From Pleurostoma richardsiae (lineage: Eukaryota; Ascomycota; Sordariomycetes; Calosphaeriales; Pleurostomataceae), in contig JANBVO010000008.1 in the NCBI GenBank assembly GCA_030052745.1, forward strand, positions 827,200 to 891,199: a stretch of DNA of 64,000 nt, read 5' to 3'. Shown in pieces: positions 1 through 11,133 of this stretch; the stretch's first letter is position 1, and every line of letters begins with the position of its first letter. The position numbers and the translations under genes are program-made. Under the pieces are notes generated by a model. It made no database searches. It saw nothing but the letters and a program-made list of their open reading frames with translations, and was not told where the DNA came from.

Positions 1-1284
1 TTCCCGGCCGCCCCAGGGATGTTTGCTCTGCCCGCCTTGCTTGCCGCATCCGTCTCTAATCTGAAGCAGCTGATCGAGCCCGCAAGGCGCCATCCCTGGT
101 ATTTTACGTCTTGGCACCTTTGCAGAGGACGGGCATGATGGTGGTATCGCACCCCTCCGGCGGACTGCCGGTTGTCCGCCGTAATCAGACGGCCCAAGTC
201 ATGCCCCCTTAAGTGATCATGAGTGACCGAACTTTTGATAGACAGCAGGTTTCGCGTCCCGATGTCCGTCGAAAAGCAGGTCAAGTTCGGCGAAAGCTCT
301 ATATCATGTCATTAGGGGAGGTCAATATCACCCTCCTAGTTCCTAGAATAGGACACGACGGTAAGTTTGCGGCCGAACTGTGCAACGAGCCACGACATAT
401 AGGCATTATCCGACGTTGCGTGGAGACGCCTTGGATACACACTTGAAGGGAGCAATGCGTACACCGTGGAAAGGGGTCACGCTTTGTCTCGGAGACAGGT
501 CATCAAATTTTCAGTTTCTCCAGCCCTATGCAGCCCGAGTCCTTGGCTGTCATAGCCGTGAAACCAGTACTAGATAAGCCACGCAAAGGGCGCCTTCACT
601 GCGCCCGCTCCATGTGCGGCTGGCCATCAAAAGACATATACCTTGCCGGGCCCCTCATAGTCTAGACTAACGGGCCCGTCGCCGAGATTCGTGCGTGACT
701 ACCTAGTGCTTGAGATGCAATTTTTTTGTTCTCTTCTCTTGTCTTCGGGCGTTGGAACATATTAAGGAAAAAAGGAGAGATGGGAGAGTCAGGTTCCGAC
801 ATTTAAGCTCAACAACTACCTACTCCATCAATCATCACTGTTAATCCGACACACGACGTGTAGTTTCCGTTGAAAATGCCACACCCACCAACACCGGCCA
901 AATATTATGTGGACTGCTGCAAACTGCCAGAGCACCTGGACCGGAGCAGCGCTCAGTCTACCGTCGCGTCAGGATTCCTGGAGACGAAGACGGACCTCGT
1001 CGACAGAGAGTCAAATGTCGCGGTCACGAGGAATTCATGCAATCAGAACCGCAGGCTGAAATCCAGAACAAAGCCTCCCGATCCATCGTATTAGGACTCT
1101 CGCCGTATTAAAAGAGGATATGGTGACTGGAGAGTGGGAAGCAGAAGGGTATCTTTCGATATGCTGAATCGATACGGTATCGTGTCTTGCTGGTAGTGCA
1201 AGGGAATATTGCATCTGGAGAGCTCGCCATGCGAACAGTTGCCGAGGCTTTCCTTGCCCAAGAGCGTGTCAAAGGCGGCTCATA
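1..1284. other. Left-edge intergenic region, 3' flank of the kinase gene
   Basis: This is the downstream side of the minus-strand kinase that ends at 1285. All reading frames are short (77 codons or fewer) and none resembles a known protein. I see no tRNA, repeat array or transposon end. Termination signals of the kinase should lie at the right side of this stretch, but no clear polyadenylation signal stands out. Confidence 0.6.
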
Positions 1285-4200
1285 TCATCGATCCTCCCCA
1301 CCTCTTGCCTTGCCTCGTCTCCTGAAGAAGTCCATTACTCTTCGCGCCGCTCCACTACTGCCGGCGTGATCATGAGGTCGGGAATACTCATCCGTATCAT
1401 ATGCATCGACGAACCGCTTATTCTTCTGAAGAACGCCGCGGTGGCCTCGACTGGTGTTGTGCCGCCGATTGTCGTAGACTTGCGGTTCCGTGTAGCCTGT
1501 CTGGTGAGGCGCCGAATTTGGGGGCCGGCGCGGGTTCTCCAATGAAGAATCGGATCCGGTATTTGGCGCTGAGTCTTGCTGTAGATATTGCGGGACAGCA
1601 GAAGGCCGCTGGTCATATTGACCAGAGGCAAACCGCTGATGTACCGGATTGTCATTCGGGGCGCGACGGGATTGCTGGGGACTTTGCAACTGAGCATACA
1701 TTCCATCAACTGCAGAAGCGTCCACCGGAGGTCCCTCGACAGTTTGATCGACATAATGGCCGTATTGGTCAACCTCCGCGGGATCCTGGACGGGGAGATC
1801 CTGCTGCGAATCTGGGCGAGGCGGGCCGTAGTCTTTCCCAATGCCGATGGCTTTGAGCGAAAAGGACTGGGGGAGGAGAGAGAAACGCCTAGTATGCTTC
1901 TCCCCAGACCCCTGAGAGCCCGCAATACTTCCGGATCTCTTTCTTCCGAGTCCGATGGAGAATGACCGTCGGGAGCGCTTTGAATCCATCGATGGACGTC
2001 CCTGCCTGTCGTCATTCGGGATCGCATATGACATACTGACAGGCGGATATTTCCTCGACTTCTCTGCCTGTGTCTGCGACTCCGGGCGCTTTCGGTTTCT
2101 TCCCCCAAAGATGGAGCCATTTCGGCCAAAGATCTTGCCTCCAATTTCACCAATAGTGTTGGATCGCTTGTGACCTCTCGCCTCACCGCCATCACCCTCA
2201 CCAGCAAAGCCTGAGACTCTTGCGAACTTGGAAGGGACACTGATACTGGGACGGCCATAGTCCATGTCAGGTTCCTCTTGAGGAATGGGGTTGGAGATAT
2301 TGTAGTTCCTGGCGCCCTTAGGTTGTTGTATCCTTCCGTGTACATTAGTGCCGGCGACCGCTGGTGGTAATGGCTGCCCATACGAAGAGCGTGGTCCCGC
2401 TCCCAGCCCTCTTGAGCTGGTCGACCCGCCGGTCGCGGGTCTCCCGCCCGATGCTCCGGCCACGGTAGTCATGAGAGCATTGTCAGATGCAGCTCGCGCT
2501 CCCTCGCGGCTGGGACGTGACGGCAACACGTTTTGCTGTCTGTGGGAGCTAGGAGGTCTTCGAGACTGCACAGCACTCTTGCCGTAGGCATCCTTGGAGA
2601 CTGGTGGGTCTCTCGGCAACGGCTTGTCCTGAGAAGCAGAACTAACTTCAACAGGGCCTTGGCTGCCGGAGCGCACGCGAGTTTTTGCAGGAGTCCCTTG
2701 AGGGCCCGAAGGCTCGCCACGCTGAGTCTGGGTGGTCGGTGCCACATACTCGACCTGCACAGTCCTGCGCTTGTTGTCCCTCTGCTGTCGGGCGTACGCT
2801 GCTGCCTCTGCCTCGGGGTCAACGGTGCCCTGCTTGGTAGACAGGCCGCCGAGTACAGGCGATGCCGCCGCCTTCTTAGACGACTCGCGGACAGAGGCAC
2901 TTCGAGCCAACATCGGCGCTTCTCCGACATCCTCTGAAGGGACTGTAGTGTTTTGGATCTCCCCAGGAGTGGTGGTGCTGCTGGTTATAAATTCGACGAC
3001 GTGAGCGTATTCGCTCAGCCAACTATGCCGGGCCACCTCAAACAAGTCCGCCCGCTTCCGAGGGTTGGGCACAAGGATTCTTCTGAGCAGATCTCTGGCA
3101 TGCGGGGTGACGTATTCGGGAAACGTGAGGGGCGTATTGACGATATATTTGTAGAGAAGGTTGATATTATCGCCTTCTGGGTTGGCTGGGTCATCATCGA
3201 AAGGCAGGTAGCCGGCCAGCATAGCGTACTAGGGCAAGTCAGTATTAGGGGGCAGCCGATAGTCGAAGGGCTTCTCACTAGAATGACGCCGCAACTCCAG
3301 ACATCCACCTTACGCCCAGTGTATAGGGAGTCGCTAACAACCAGTTCCGGGGCCGCGTAGCACGGGCTGCCACAGCTGGTCTGCATCAGGTCGCCCTTTC
3401 TTGACCCGTTGGCTTTGACCTTGTCTAGCCCCATGCGCTTAACAAATTCCCGGTCCGACAGGTTCAGCTCCTCCTCCTCGCTAAGCTCCTCATTAGGGTC
3501 GAACGTGTTGGCGAAGCCGAAATCAGTGATGATGATGTTGCGGTTCCGGTCCAGAAGCAGATTCTCAAGCTTCAGATCACGGTGTACAATACCCTTCTTG
3601 TGGAGGTAGCCAACACCCGAGACAAGCTGGGCAAACAACCGCCGAGCTGCATTGTCTTTCAGGTATCGGTGGTTCAAGATATAATCGAACAGCTCCCCTC
3701 CAGAGGCATATTCCAAAACAATGCCATAGTGTCTCTCCGACTCTTCCATCTTATGGAGCCGAACGATGTTTGGATGTGTCAATTGCTTCAGAATAGCGAC
3801 TTCGCGCATGATTTTGGCCATTCGTGAGGGATTGTTGCCAAGCTGATCCTTCTTGATAAGCTTGATAGCGACCTATATTTGCACATTGTCAGTTTTCGCA
3901 CTCCTTGAACACCAAGTGGATAGTCATGCGTACTTGGACACCGCCCTCCTGTTTCCAACCAAGCTTGACTTTGCCGAACTCGCCCTCACCAATAGTGTTG
4001 CCAAGAATGTACTCGCCGAACTTTGTATGCTTCTCGCGTTTCGAGTGGTCGTGCCTGCTTCGACCACCCCGTCGTCCCTCATCACCGTGCTCTGCAGTTG
4101 CGACAACGGGTGGGGGGGCAGCATCGTCCACGTCTTGTAGCGATTCGTTGAGGTGAGGCTGGGCCAAAGCCATCCGCTCTCGCTCCCTCTCGATGTCGAC

Positions 4201-4893
4201 TTCAGGTTGGGAAATGAGAATGCTATTGAGGATTTCGCTCGCTTCTCGTGACGGACCTTGAGACGAAGACAAAACGTTATTTCCTGGCACCTGGTGCAGT
4301 TGATATGGGAAACTGTTCGACGAACCTCCTGATCGCCCCTCACGGTGACTGCTGGACCGCTGCGGGGCCTCCTGCGCTGCATGGTGCGTCCTACGACTCC
4401 GCGAGCTTTGGGCTGCAGCCTCGTCCTGATAAGGCTGGCCATTGTCAGCAAGCCCATTCGAGTCAGGCCCTCGTCGGGAGGAGCTGGTTCCCCGGTCGTT
4501 TGCATATGCCGCTCTCCGGGAACTCGAACCCCCACTGGCGCTTCCCTGAGTATGTTGTGTTGAGGACGTTCTAGGCGGCACGGCGGTAGCCATATTTCTC
4601 CGACGGTCGGACGAGGACGGCTGATACTCGGAGGCAGCGCCTGTGACAGGCACAGGCGAGGCGATTGCGGTACGGGAGCTCATGGGAGAATCGCTGGCGC
4701 TATGTTTCCGGGAGGGCCGGTTCGATGATGAGGAAGCCGTCGGGTCCTGCGGGTTTGCATGATAAGCTTCACGTGCGGGAGATGAATGTGACGATGCGTA
4801 AGGTCGATTTGCCGGCGAGGCCGGGACCAGAGGCGGTGTATTCAGCGCGGCGACCGAGGTGGGCTGTGGTGCAGTTTGTAGGGCGGTAGACAT
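1285..4893 (-). CDS. kin4: KIN4-type serine/threonine protein kinase
   Basis: Three exons on the minus strand: 4893-3934, 3872-3279 and 3228-1285, with introns of 61 and 50 bp and clean GT/AG ends; 1165 aa. The first 290 residues are Ser/Arg-rich and disordered. The kinase domain spans about 295-591: glycine loop GEGEFGKV (302-309), ATP lysine in VAIK (324), HRD (417-419), DFG (437-439), activation segment [12 protein letters not shown] (485-496). That activation segment and the domain order match the fungal Kin4/Frk1 group of CAMK-like kinases, which in yeast run the spindle position checkpoint under Elm1; the role here is inferred. Between DFG and the activation threonine lies a long acidic insert (residues 441-484). 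The roughly 570-residue C-terminal tail is low complexity with basic patches and a conserved-looking segment [12 protein letters not shown]. It is longer than yeast Kin4 (about 800 aa). Start chosen as the first ATG before an open N-terminus. Confidence 0.93.
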
Positions 4894-5587
4894 TTTCTAC
4901 GCGCAAGGCGCAGAAGAGATAATCTCGCTCAGAGGTGGCACGCCGGTGATGCAGAAGCTTCTTGTGGGAATTGGAACTGATCAAGCTGGGAGGAACGCGA
5001 TGGAGAGAGGTGTGTACAACCAGAGTGAGGATGGGAAATGTCGGCAGGTTTCAGAAGTAGATAGCTTGGTAGCCACCACAGGATGCCCTACAATTAATTG
5101 ACTGGATAATGCAACGAGTTATCCAGAGCTACCACTGGCCCATCGCCGTTCTCATGGTGCGCTGCGATTTGTTGTCCCGGGAGCCAGTTGTCGCTGATCT
5201 CCTATTATTTTTTTCGCCTCAGCGTCGGGCGTCAACGTGCAGCGCAGACGCGACACCCGCAGCACTGGTGAGGAAACGTGATTGTTGTCTGGTAGTGTTG
5301 ATTAGACGACGCGCGATAGGGGGCCGGTGCTGCGGCCGCGGGTCTCGGTGGACAGGGCCAGACTCGCCTCGCCGTGCAGACAGGAGGGGATTCGACTCCG
5401 GCACGGTTGTCGAGGTGGTCGCCGGTGCTTGTCAAAGGGCTCCTGTGCAGCCGGCAGAGCGCAGGAGAGGAGAGAGAGTGAGGCCAGGACTGGAGATGTT
5501 GGACGAGAGTGGAAGGGGGAGGGAGAAAGAGGGAGCGCTTGTTCTTCTTTGGGGTAAGACAGTCTGAGGCGGGTGCGAAGGTAAGGT

Positions 5588-5726
5588 CAGGTACAATGGG
5601 AAGGTACCTTAATTTGGCGAGATGATGGGACGCTGTCTCGATTGTACCTGCGGCTGGCAGGTACCTGGGGCCGGGGGCTGGAGTCAGCCAACGTCGCGCT
5701 ATGGCGCCGCTGCATCCAGGTACCTG
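5588..5726. repeat. Cluster of AGGTACCT palindromes
   Basis: Three 10-bp perfect palindromes centred on AGGTACCT lie at 5601-5610 (AAGGTACCTT), 5658-5667 and 5717-5726 (both CAGGTACCTG), spaced 57 and 59 bp. An extra inverted pair, CAGGTACAAT at 5588-5597 and ATTGTACCTG at 5641-5650, is interleaved. The cluster sits about 700-830 bp upstream of the KIN4 start codon, so it could be a transcription-factor array, but that role is inference. Confidence 0.7.
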
Positions 5727-6452
5727 TTGAGTGAGCTACACCAGTCCCCCCAAGCATGAACGGCTTCCGCATGCTAAATCAAATGGTCCTTAAATTATCT
5801 CCTTTCTCGGACTAAGCGATGCTCCCTGTTCTTGGGCGAGGGTATCTGTTGTTTCCACTCCACATTTGTATCTCGACGAGGGAGATCTCGAGTTCCCAAC
5901 CTTCCATTTTTATACACCACGGACTGCAACCCCCAAACATCGCGAATCCGGTCTTGACCTGACCGGCGACCTACTTGACTCTCAACCATCTTATCTAGCT
6001 TGCTTGGCGACATGGAAGCGGCGACCGCCTGGACAGTTGACCGACCTCTTCTCTTCTCTGGTGCCGACATGTGAGACATCCGCACCGCTATCTTGTGCCC
6101 AGTGCGCAAGATACACCTTGTGGGGTGAGGTTCTGGAGACAGCACAGCGGCAGAGCGGCGCAAACCGACTATATTGTGATGCGTGAGACATGGTGGGCAG
6201 GCATGTCTCACCTCGACCCAGACTCGACTTATACGGTACGAAGCTGGGTGGCAACTAGTCTAAAGAGTACTTAGCTACCCGGCCAAGCCAGCTCGGGGCT
6301 TCTTCGTGACGAGAGGCCTTGATGCGGCGGCTAGAACCCAGGGCAGCCTCGGGCACACGGCAATAGCCGCAGCACCAAACAGTTGGGCTCCAGGTCTTCT
6401 ATGGCATAACAGTAACAGCACCGCGAGTGGTACGATGGGCATGGCCATTGAC

Positions 6453-6472
6453 GCAGCAGCAGCAGCAGCAGC
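6453..6472. repeat. GCA trinucleotide microsatellite
   Basis: Six full GCA units plus two bases in an intergenic region. No gene is assigned around it. Confidence 0.9.
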
Positions 6473-8404
6473 CCGTTTCACAGCAACAAACAACTCGAAC
6501 CGTTCATACAGAGAGGACGTGCTGGGATGTTGCATCGACCATGATATCCTCAGACGAGGATTGTGATCACCAGGCCCCCTTCGGGATGTTCCAGCGCTGA
6601 AAGCCCTTTCGTCTGTTTGCCATGTCAGGTGCACAGTCATGGAGTTCTTGCCAAGAGAGGCAGCAGGTTATTGTCCTAGCATCGGCATCGACCTTCGGAA
6701 GGGGCGTCATCGCTCCCCAGACCCGTACGATGCCTAATATCCGAACCAAGCACGCTCCAACTTCAGCCGGTTCCACATTGTTCGAGAAGCTTTGGTACTT
6801 GTCATGCCCGGCCCAGCGTCCGAGACGTCCACATGCCCATTCATTGCTCTGCACTCAACATCTCTCCACGCATGACCCCGACGGCTCTCAAGCGAAGGAC
6901 AACCTGCTCTCTTCATCTACCCCCAGCTTCGTCAGTCCTCTTTTGGCAACAGCCACTAAAAACGCCCCTGGTGAAAGTTTCGGGCTGTTAACTAGCCTAC
7001 CTAGGAAACCAACTGACTAGCCGTAGGCAGTTTACGGCCCACGGGAGCAGTTTAGCTCCTGCGGGACCTTACCCCTGGGCTGATGCGAGCAGGGACAGGG
7101 GTTCCATGCAACCGCTGATATCATTTGTTTCCTTTGTGGAAATCCCTTCAGTCCTCCGGCTGCTTGACAAGTTAAGCCGAAGTCAAACAAGCAAAACTTC
7201 AGCCAGGAAAGCAGAAACACCAGTCGATAGAGCCCAAAGTCCGCGCTCTGCAAAACGCGCACGCGTCTTCATGCGCACGTTATGCACGTTATGCAATGGC
7301 TTCCGGGCCTAGCGTCCCTTTACCGGCGTCAACTCTCCGGATTCTGGTTAAAGACCACTCCTTGCATTGACGTGGCATTTAGTTCGGGCAGCGAACTGGC
7401 CAATATGGTGACCAGCCGAGGTTTCTCGTCAACCAACTTCTGAGCCTGTACTAGTCTGTCTCATACAACGTGATTCAATGCAGCATAGAGTAGAAGCAGA
7501 GTGGCAGGCTATTGGCAACTGGCACATCGTAAACCGGTACTCAAGGAGCAAACGCTACAATTTCTTGGCTCTCGATGGAGACCATGTCCGTGGAGGCATG
7601 AGAGTCGGAGATGACCCCCAAGTCCACTACAAGGGTCAACCTGCCTCATGGTGCAAAGGGTGGGCATACCATAGTAAACAAAACCTCCCCACGCACGAGC
7701 TGAACTTGGCTGCGTCTCTCGAGCTACGCTTCCTGCAAGTTTCATCAGCTCGACTGCAAACGAGCAAGAAGCCGTCTTTGCAGAGTTTTTTTTCGCCGAG
7801 AATCCCTGAGAGACGCTGGCAGCGACAGCTCCTGTACCCTTACCTTACCTCCCTACCTTAGGCATGTAACGTCGCCGGCCAACACTTCCAGGTGACGTCG
7901 CTCGCACTGCGACATGCTACCCCCCCGCAGCAAGAGTTCATGCTGGCTGCAGATCCCATTTTAACGGAAGCCGAATGGCCAAAGAGTCCGCGCGAACGCG
8001 TCTACGACCTGCCTTCACAATTCGCACGCGGGTCGCGTAAATTAATAGCGGAAAAACGTGTGCGCATTAATCCGTCGGGATGGGTGGTCATCCGGGCAGG
8101 ACGAGGCGAATAGCAGGCCTTCGTCAAAATGCTGTTCTGCAGTTGATGGAAGAGTGCCGTTTTATGGCGGTACGCATTGCGCGGTTGGCTTCGAGGTGGA
8201 AAAATGCCCTGTTCCGGCTGTCGGGACGATGGACCCAAGTCGGGAAGCAAACAACCACGCCTAGCGGCCCTCGAACAGCAGACACACAGCTGAGGACACT
8301 TATCAATACGAGAGATGATCACGTACGGAGCCAGTCTGCACTGCTGCAGATAGTTGACGGCTGCCCGCCTTAGCCGTGCATACAAGTCATTTCGCGGGCA
8401 CAGC

Positions 8405-8470
8405 TTGTGAGACGCCTGCGATCCCCCGAGGCCGGTGTTTCAAGTCCGTCGCTCTACCACGGTTCAGTCA
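8405..8470 (-). pseudogene. Possible tRNA-Ser(TGA)-like remnant
   Basis: On the minus strand the stretch GCGACGGACTTGAAA is what I recall of a eukaryotic tRNA-Ser(TGA) from the D-arm end through the anticodon loop, followed by a GGGGGATC variable-arm-like segment. The 3' side of the anticodon stem (ACACCGG instead of ATCCGTT) does not pair, the D-arm is altered and no normal T-arm follows. It looks like a decayed tRNA or a chance match; not a functional gene. Confidence 0.25.
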
Positions 8471-8676
8471 GGCTTATCAAAGAGATGGCGCGCGATGAGT
8501 CGGTCAATCACATGTCTTCGATGTACTCCGTAGTCTTTCTGCGTCTCGTTCTAGACCAGACCTGCGTGTTAGAGCTAACGTGTCACTTGAGCTGTTGCTG
8601 CCAGTTGCTACTCACGTGCATTTTTAGAACCTTTTTCTTCTATGTACGACTCTCCAGGGGAGGAAAGGAAGGCTAT

Positions 8677-10238
8677 TCATAGTTTGATCGAGATATTGTA
8701 CGCATCCAAGCCGACGGCCACGCCAACTACGGCCAGACTGTAAGCTACCAAGATGCCCATCGACACGGCCGGCCCCACGTCCAGGGTCGGGACCGTGAGA
8801 TTGGCCAAGCCGGTCAGGAGGTTCGCGAGGAGAAACACCGCAAGGCCGTTGCGGTTGCACGCCCGCAAGACCCGGCTCGTAGCCGTCTCATACGCCTCCC
8901 TCTCGGTCTTGGCATCATGAGCGTTGTAGAACGCCGGAAAGAAGAACGTATCGATACAGCAGAAGACGAACAACTGGACGGAGTTGAATGACACCACCCA
9001 CAGCATATATGGCAGGTTTGCCAGTCTCCTCGACACTGTCACGCCGGCCCCGTAATTGTAGTCTGTGACCAGGAAATAGAGCGCCATCCAGATGCCGCTC
9101 CACGCTCCCATGGTGAGTAATAGTTTTTTTCTTTGTGCCGCTGGACTAGCTCCACTCCGCTGGTTCAGGCTGCGCGGCAGGACGTACATGCCGGTGTCCT
9201 GTCCAGCCAGAAAGATAGCAAGATACCCGATAAAGCTGAATATGCCCTCTCTGTTCATAGATATGAGGTCGGTTCTCGGCGCGGTGAGAATGTAGGCCTT
9301 CAAAGAGGTGCTTTCGAGCACGACCTGGTAGATCACACCAATCAAGATGGCCAGGGCGGCATATGACGGGACGAATCTGAGGGCAGACTGGAAGATGGCG
9401 ACGAATGGCGGAAGGAAGCCCAGCGTGAAGAAAAAGTTCCAGTGCACGCCATATTCCGTGATATGCTCCGCATAATCCAAGCCCTTGACGCTCATTAGCC
9501 GCACAAAGCCCAGGACCAGCAGCGGCAGAGAATGCCTCATGGAATAGAGCAGCCTGCGGGTGAGTGGCATAGCCCGACCCTCGGCGCGTTCTTTCAGCAC
9601 AGGTCGAGCGGCGACAACCCCTCCCGAATAGACGAAGGCCCCGACGCCGATGTCCATCAAAGAGGTGCCCCATGTCTCAACCTTGGCAAAGCGCCTAGGG
9701 AATATCCTGAAGTCGACGGCAAGAATTGCGAGAATTGTGGCCACCATCATGCAACCCCGGAACGTCGTGAGAAAAGGCTTCGTTGGCAGCGGATCAAGCG
9801 TGGAGGGTTGCTTCGACTGAGCATTTGGCGGCAGTCTCGGCCTCTTCCTCGGGGCCCCGAGGTTTGGCGGAAGCGCATAGACCAGGAGAGCCGGCGCCAG
9901 GAGCAACAAACTGAGCAGACCGGGTGCGTTGGCATACAGCGTAAACGCGAGCAGGACGGCGCCGACATTGAGCAGGAAATCGACGACAAAGGCGAGGGGC
10001 GTGTACGGCTTGAAGAAGGACTGGCGCGCCTGGAGGACGGACCAGAGGACAACAGCTACCTGCTCACACAATTATCAGGTTTCGGTCTTTCATGGCTTCT
10101 CCATCATGGGTGAGCAGCTGGTGTTTTGCTTACAGGCGCAACTGCCGTGACGGCGCTGATCTCGCCGACGGAGCCTCCTGAAAGACCGGACACGAAGTCC
10201 TCTTTGAGCTGCTTGTAGCTGGCTGTCGCGTTCGCCAT
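8677..10238 (-). CDS. gwt1: GPI-anchored wall transfer protein 1 (GPI inositol acyltransferase)
   Basis: Two exons: 10238-10134 (35 codons starting [18 protein letters not shown]) and 10059-8677, separated by a 74-bp intron; 495 aa, the usual Gwt1/PIG-W size. The short N-terminal exon followed by a polytopic membrane protein is typical of the family. About a dozen hydrophobic segments are visible, including [36 protein letters not shown] and a C-terminal [21 protein letters not shown]. Family knowledge: the enzyme acylates the inositol ring of GlcN-PI in the ER membrane, an early GPI-anchor step needed for cell-wall mannoprotein display, and is the target of the antifungal class that includes manogepix. 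The [20 protein letters not shown] and [14 protein letters not shown] blocks are characteristic of PIG-W proteins. It is divergently arranged with the BTB gene across about 0.9 kb. Confidence 0.95.
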
Positions 10239-11133
10239 GTTGGAGGTTCCAGGTATGAGAATTGAGAAGAATCAGGACCTGGGAGGGTGTGGAGGCATTT
10301 CGGTGGGCGAGAGATACCACGCAGGCTGAGGCCAGCTGTCAACTCCACAGGCGATATGTGATGTGTTTGTTCGAGAAGTTGCCAGCCTCGGGAGCCGAAA
10401 CTATGACATAAAGTTGTGGCCAGCACCCAAGCAGCTAAAGCTTCTTCCCCTTGCAGCCACGGGAGGCTTGCAGACTAAACTGGCAGGCCGGAGACAGAGA
10501 TCCGCCAATGGCAAGCTGCACGTGACTGGAGACTAGCTCGGGGATAAATCCGCCAAGCGCGCGCGTTGAAGCTTCTTGACTCATGGCCCGACAACTGATG
10601 CGTGGTGTTGTGGCCGTTGACGGCCATCACTTACTCGCACCGGCGTTTCGTCAAGGTGACAGAATCCACACACACACTCCACAGTAGCTGAGGCGTGGCA
10701 AACGGTTCTCTTTGTTCGCGCTACCACCGCACCGGTAAGTGGGAAGGTAAGCACGACGTCAAGCCGGTCTCCTAATCTGTCCCCTTCTTTGTTCTGCAAG
10801 AGGCCGGTAGTCTCAAGGAATGCTTTGTCCCGGCGCTGGCTCGGACTCTTGGTGCTCTCCGGTGCCCTCCGCTTGTCCTCGCGACATATCAGAGTTCAAA
10901 GCTTTGATCTCTTTGAGAGATGCCCCTCCTCCCGAAAAAGGGGGGTAGAGGGATACAAAAGAGGTGGTCTGCTGCTCGCGGCCTTCGTGGCCTTGGCTAG
11001 CAGCCCAGCATCCCCCCCATCGTCCATCTCACTTCTTCATTCTCTAGCGTGTTTCCGGGCGAGCCAGCTTGCTTGCTCGCTTGCTCGCTTGCTTGCTTGC
11101 TAGACCTGGAATTGCTTTACTACTGTCACTACG
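10239..11133. promoter_or_regulatory. Divergent intergenic region, GWT1 / BTB gene
   Basis: This 895-bp gap separates the start codons of two oppositely transcribed genes, so both promoters should lie here. One CCAAT box is at 10505-10509 (CCGCCAATGG). A GCTT repeat ends 31 bp before the BTB start. No further gene is visible. Confidence 0.6.
11067..11102 (+). repeat. GCTY tetranucleotide repeat in the BTB leader
   Basis: Nine tandem 4-bp units (seven GCTT-like with two GCTC and a final GCTA) end 31 bp before the BTB start codon at 11134, so the repeat is probably transcribed in the 5' UTR. Confidence 0.9.

Larger units (their letters stand above)
4894..8676. other. 3.8-kb region without a recognisable gene
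   Basis: This lies upstream of the minus-strand kinase and downstream of GWT1. It contains a cluster of AGGTACCT palindromes (5588-5726), a GCA repeat (6453-6472), a pyrimidine-rich CTTACC tract near 7840-7862, and a tRNA-Ser-like remnant near 8405-8470. A minus-strand frame with ATG at 6079 runs to 5795 (94 aa, basic), but it has no family resemblance and I would not annotate it as a gene. The kinase promoter and 5' UTR must lie in the left part. Confidence 0.6.

Noticed and set aside
5795-6079. Small basic minus-strand frame (94 aa)
   Set aside because: No recognisable motif, no promoter context and length within chance expectation.
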